From: Eutrigla gurnardus
Taxonomy: Eukaryota; Chordata; Actinopteri; Perciformes; Triglidae
Assembly (NCBI GenBank): GCA_963514095.1
Contig: OY741281.1
Span: 9,707,819 to 9,771,818, forward strand
DNA length: 64,000 nucleotides
Direction of reading: 5' to 3'
How positions within the stretch are numbered: the first letter of the stretch is position 1; every line of letters starts with the position of its first letter. This document shows positions 59,801 through 64,000 of the stretch, piece after piece. The notes under the pieces are model-generated. The model saw nothing but the letters and a program-made list of their open reading frames with translations, was not told the DNA's origin and did not search any database. A program made the position numbers and the translations under genes.

Positions 59801-61969
59801 TGCGATGAGCCGAGTCATGACATTTTTATGCTTTTTTCCATTAGCTTTCTAATTAACGCCACAATCGGGACCACATGACTCGCCTCGTTGCGTGACTCGT
59901 CGAAAGAGAGGAAAGTCGCATCGTTGCGATGTTTCTTTGTTCGGAATACGAACGTTTGCCAGTAAAGCGCTCATGATCTGGGATGAATTAGTCTCTTGGC
60001 CCCCTGAGCTGCTGAGAATCCTTTAAAATATTCCCAGCCACTAATCTGCTGATCAGCATGAGGTGTGGCTGCCATTCTGTCAGCAGAGAATTATGTTGAT
60101 TATTGCACAATGTTAGAAAATCTGCAATGAGTTGGGCGAAGGTGGGGAGGGGGGTTCCAGGAACAGTTATTGCTCTCTGCATAACACCAATATCCACTCA
60201 GTGCAGAGTAATAGAATATTTAAATGTGGAAATTTAACAGAGATGGCAAAGGACTGATCATAATCCCTGATTTGTGTGTCTTCTCCTCTCAGGAAGGAAT
60301 TGCAACATTACAGTGTCCGCTAATAACTTCCTGCCAAAGCTGGAAAGGGAATTTTGGAAACTGGAAAATGTCATCTCATGATTGGGAATTACCAAAGGAG
60401 GCCATATGCTAATTTTCGGTGTGTACATATAGAGGCATAACACAAGTGCAAAGGCCTTATCAGTTTTCCAAATTAGTAATATGTGCAGGGAAGAAACAGC
60501 ACTAAGTCTGTGTGATTGTTCCTGTTCAGCCCCGCACTTTAATTGGCTTCAGTGTATGCTTATGTGCGCATACCAGTGTCCTATTAAAACATGTTAACCA
60601 CTTTAAATATATGGAGGCACTGTACTGTAAATTAGATTAAACAACAACTCCTTGGTCATTATAAAGAGTCGATCAGTTGGAAGTTGCTGAACAAAATACT
60701 GTAATTTAAACTTTGCCTCGGCATTATTTATATATTATATCTTTTCACTTGGTTGTATATTCTTATGTGCCATACTGTAACAGAAAATACAAAATATAGC
60801 AGTGAAAAAGGGAGTGGATATATAAAGGGCGAAAGAAAACCATATTTTCTACCAATTCCAGCAACATATGAGAGCTGTATACTTGTTTTTTTCCTTATTT
60901 CTGAAAAAATAAATTCCGCAATTTCCGTACTGCTGTTTTTGCCATTAGCACATGAGCAGAGAAAGAGATTATTACACAATGGTTATGTGGCACACTTATA
61001 TTTTCCGAGGCAAGGTCTACTTTTCTGAGCTTTCACACTGCTCATAAAAATAAGCATTATATTGTACAATAATAATAATACTTGTAGTCTGAACCAAGGC
61101 GGCAAACTTTATGACACCTTTCAACCTGAACACAGGCAGCGCAGACTACAGCTATTACATTTCACAATAATAGACCGACACATACACGATATAACCAGCA
61201 GCAAATTAAATTCACTCAAAGCATTTAACTAAAAGGAAACTCAGTCAAATATCTCTACATTAGCTTTGACTTACCTCAGACAGACCGGAACAGGATCCAT
61301 GGTTGTTGGAATCCATTCAAAAGTGCTGCAACTTTCGCACATTTGCTCGGCTGCTTGTGTGAATAGTTTAGAATTTGTCAGGCTCAGTGATGCCCATTAA
61401 ACAGCAATTTGTATCCTAAGTTTGCCAACATTTTCTGGTCATTTCAGGCCAAGAAAGGCTCTTGTGACAAAACTCACGACTGCACTGAATTGATACAGAG
61501 GCACATTTCATAACTCACAAATAAAATCCTTTAATTTGCATGAGGAAGAATGCGCTGTCAACTTTTTTTTCCGTTCAAAATGTTTTGTCTTGCTTTAAGC
61601 GATTGTCAGCAAGTCAAAAGCCGTTTAATTCGCAACCCTGTTACTCGGATGCTAATTTGACCGCCGTTTATCAGGAGAAACCTCTGGGAAACCTTTCACA
61701 CCGGCTATTTCCCTGCAACCAAATGTTATCTGCAGACCGTCGTTCCCTGTCCTCCCCCAGATCAGCTTTACAGCAGAATTCTAAATGAAAGGGATATGTA
61801 GGAACCTTTAATTGGGTTATTTAGTTCCTCGCAGCAGTTTCCTTATTCCTTCACATGTACGTAAGGTAACGCAACATGTTCCACAGTCATTAGAGGAACA
61901 CGGACACATCCTTAGTGTGAATATGCCTCTGAGCTCTAGCTCCGGTCTTATTTTCAGCTGAGCATTGAA
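59798..61969. other. Gene-free segment; strong acceptor-like tract at 60292
   Basis: TGTGTCTTCTCCTCTCAG ends at 60292 and is followed by an open stretch to a TAA at 60410-60412, but no donor follows. The downstream half is AT-rich. Small AAT run at 61069-61080. Confidence 0.45.
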
Positions 61970-62452
61970 TTGAAAAACACACTTCAGATAGCAGTTCTAT
62001 CTTTGTGTGATTACCAGTGTTTTTTTCCCTCAGGAGGACCTCGTGAGGACAGTCGCGCCTCCCCCCCCCCATTTCAAACCAATACTAAGGTCAAAGCCCG
62101 TGCCTTTATAGAAAACATTCCACCCTGCAGTGGGAAAACTTGTGACCATCAGCTGTTTTTAAGTGTGAGTTACTCAAAACAGGGCGCCGATTCAAGAAAT
62201 GCCTCCACAGATGATTGCAAAATGTACCGTGTGTGCTTGCAAAACATGCTTTTGACAGAATTGCTTCCTTGTGTTAAGTGTTGCTTTATCCCAGTCGAAA
62301 ATGACAGCCGAAATATGCTCGCCGTTAGGCAGAGTTCCAGTTCATGCGGGAGACTTAGTGAATGTTTATGCGGCGTCGTCCCCCAAGTTGAAAAGATCCA
62401 AACAGTTTGCTGTGTTTTTTATTTCTCTTGGGAGTTGGGAAAACTATGTTGA
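61970..62452 (+). other. Longest open frame (160 codons), probably not a gene
   Basis: Open from 61970 to 62452. The translation is cysteine- and serine-rich without a domain, signal peptide or repeat I recognise. A strong acceptor (TTTTTTTCCCTCAG ending at 62033) lies inside it, and a C10 run follows at 62061-62070. A two-exon reading is not supported by any good donor. One frame of this length in 64 kb over six frames is within chance. Confidence 0.15.
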
Positions 62453-64000
62453 TAAAAAAAAGTCTTTGCCTCACAGAACAAACAGTGTATCTGATATTCT
62501 TTAAAAAAAGACTATGATATCTGTGATGCTGGGTGTTTGGGCGCCTGACTCCTCTGTGCTCCCTTGTTCACTTTCCTGTAGCGTATTGATCTTTTTCCGG
62601 GATTGTTTATAGGACTCTGTGTGTCTAAAAGGAGGCCTATTGATTTCCTTTTTGGGGGTTCTGCCATGGCGAAGCTCCAAGTCTCACCCATACAATTAAA
62701 CACATAATAAAATAAGTCAACTTAATCATTAATAATGAGTCTCCACATTTTAATGGTAATCTGTAATATGTATTATATATATATTTTTATGTGTTTGATG
62801 TTTTTGTACTGAGCGGAGGCGATGCTTCTTTATTTTTAGGCAATGGGAGCTATCACTTCAACACTGAAACAACCATTGTAAAAGCAACAAAACCGCATTG
62901 TGAATTATGTTCCGAAGGAAACTTATTGTGTCGTTAATTCCGTTTGTTTCAAAGGAGGTCGGGAAAGTGGACTGCTGTTTGTGTCTAGTGTGAACAGAGT
63001 ACACATGGGTACATTTTTGTTTTTCTTTGTTTCAGTATTATCTTCATTTTAAGCCAAACCGTGATGTTTTAAACGTAAGCAGGTAGTTATATTGCTTAAA
63101 CCTAACTATGTAGCTTTCTTATTTTGTTTTTGGTCGATAATCTCTTTATTCAAACTGTTTAAAATGGCAACTGGTCCAGAACAAAATACGTTTCTCTCAA
63201 GTTTTAGGAGATAGATTGTGTAAAAGATATAGGAGATCAAAGTGAAGCCAAAATCGAGATTTCCATGAAAACAGCAGAACCCAACTTCTATTGATTATGA
63301 CTCGTCTATCCAAATAGGGAGCTCATTCCAATGTCACCATTGTCCAAAAACAAAATATATGACACATTTTTGCACTGGATGACATCTTCACTACCAACAA
63401 CATGGTCATTGTAGTTTACTTTGAGGCAAACCCACAAACATCATGCTGGCAGTGTAAAAACCTGCTAGAGCACCAATTGTGTATGCAATGCGCAACTGAA
63501 AATCCCCAACACAACCAGCTATTTACTCCCATTTAAGTTGGGGACCTCATATGTTTGGTAAAAACTAGTCTCCACTTGTTTAAGGAAAATACTGATCCTT
63601 TAAAAATATGAAACTATGTTTAGCGACCTATTCTGCTGCACGCTCAGCAGAGTCAATGGGCAGAATTACACAATATGTTTTTGGCCGCCTGTTTACACTT
63701 AAGAGATAATGTGAAACTTAATTCCACCTTTACTGTGTTTACACTCATACCAACCCGTACCTGAACAGGAATAAACTACTGACTTAAACCTAACAACCAC
63801 AGCCAAATTGCTATCTGTAATGAGTTCAAACAAGACAGAGATAACAAGGGATGCTGGAGGGTTTTGGGAAAAGGGGGGGGGTCACTTTTACCAGGCCGTG
63901 TGGACATAGATCATTGTGTCCTCCATTTTTATTGTCATTTTGACACACTCTGCTAAGGTGAGACAGATTAATGAAATATGGACGTCTTTAAACATGGAAG
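62453..64000. other. Gene-free segment; reversed dispersed-family fragment at 63050-63115
   Basis: AAGCCAAACCGTGATG (63051 on) and GCTTAAACCTAACTATG (63094 on) are reverse-orientation family words (minus copy). The rest is AT-rich unique DNA; poly-G (8) near 63872-63880. Confidence 0.45.

Noticed and set aside
60293..60412. Possible exon after an excellent acceptor (TCTTCTCCTCTCAG)
   Set aside because: No donor follows and the frame ends at TAA after 39 codons; no recognisable protein.

Overview
The window is 64 kb of vertebrate nuclear DNA, most likely from a ray-finned (percomorph-type) fish. It is AT-rich and has no compact genes, operons or bacterial signals. It carries repeats that I recognise as teleost families: a tRNA-headed SINE with an ATGG tail, L2-type LINE fragments with TTGAA or AAT tails, an RTE/Rex3-like LINE fragment with a GATG tail, and foldback/MITE elements with TTAA at their ends. 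There are also long CA, TA, GA, TCTA/TCTG and poly-C microsatellites. I found no protein-coding gene that I can name and no convincing multi-exon gene. Every open frame is short (at most 160 codons). The window is therefore either a gene desert or the inside of a very large intron.

Layout. 1-9.7 kb: mostly unique sequence, with a SOX-like motif cluster near the left edge, a 22-base poly-C tract and a purine-rich minisatellite at 5.1 kb. 9.7-10.5 kb: a 36-bp-period minisatellite into which a complete SINE has inserted with a perfect 14-bp target duplication. 10.5-21.5 kb: mostly unique sequence, with a CTCF-like site beside a protein-like open frame at 15.5 kb and a tRNA-like fragment at 17.6 kb. 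21.5-29 kb: a decayed L2-like LINE, two abutting teleost interspersed repeats, a 47-codon protein-like frame at 24.4 kb, the first copy of a dispersed repeat family, and a foldback repeat. 30-38.7 kb: the most repeat-dense part, with compound microsatellites, a 350-bp TTAA-flanked MITE, a well-preserved L2-like reverse-transcriptase C-terminus on the minus strand, a local duplication, and an RTE/Rex3-like element split by a later insertion. 38.7-55 kb: mostly unique, with a GATA/GACA-type tetranucleotide block at 41.8 kb, a CpG-rich patch at 46.5 kb and further dispersed repeat copies. 55.4-56.2 kb: a 745-bp TTAA-flanked element whose 151-bp terminal inverted repeats are about 98% identical. 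57-60 kb: poly-C, TA and GA tracts, plus a CpG-rich patch with a GC box and two octamer-type motifs. 60-64 kb: mostly unique.

Nothing here works together as a pathway. The readable content is (1) the order of transposon insertions and (2) several patches that could be regulatory. The most informative observations are the young TTAA element, the SINE-in-minisatellite insertion, the split LINE, the six-copy dispersed family, and a ~115-bp repeat pair 14.4 kb apart. I did not find evidence for a new biological system. Family names for repeats come from memory of teleost sequences and were not checked against a library.
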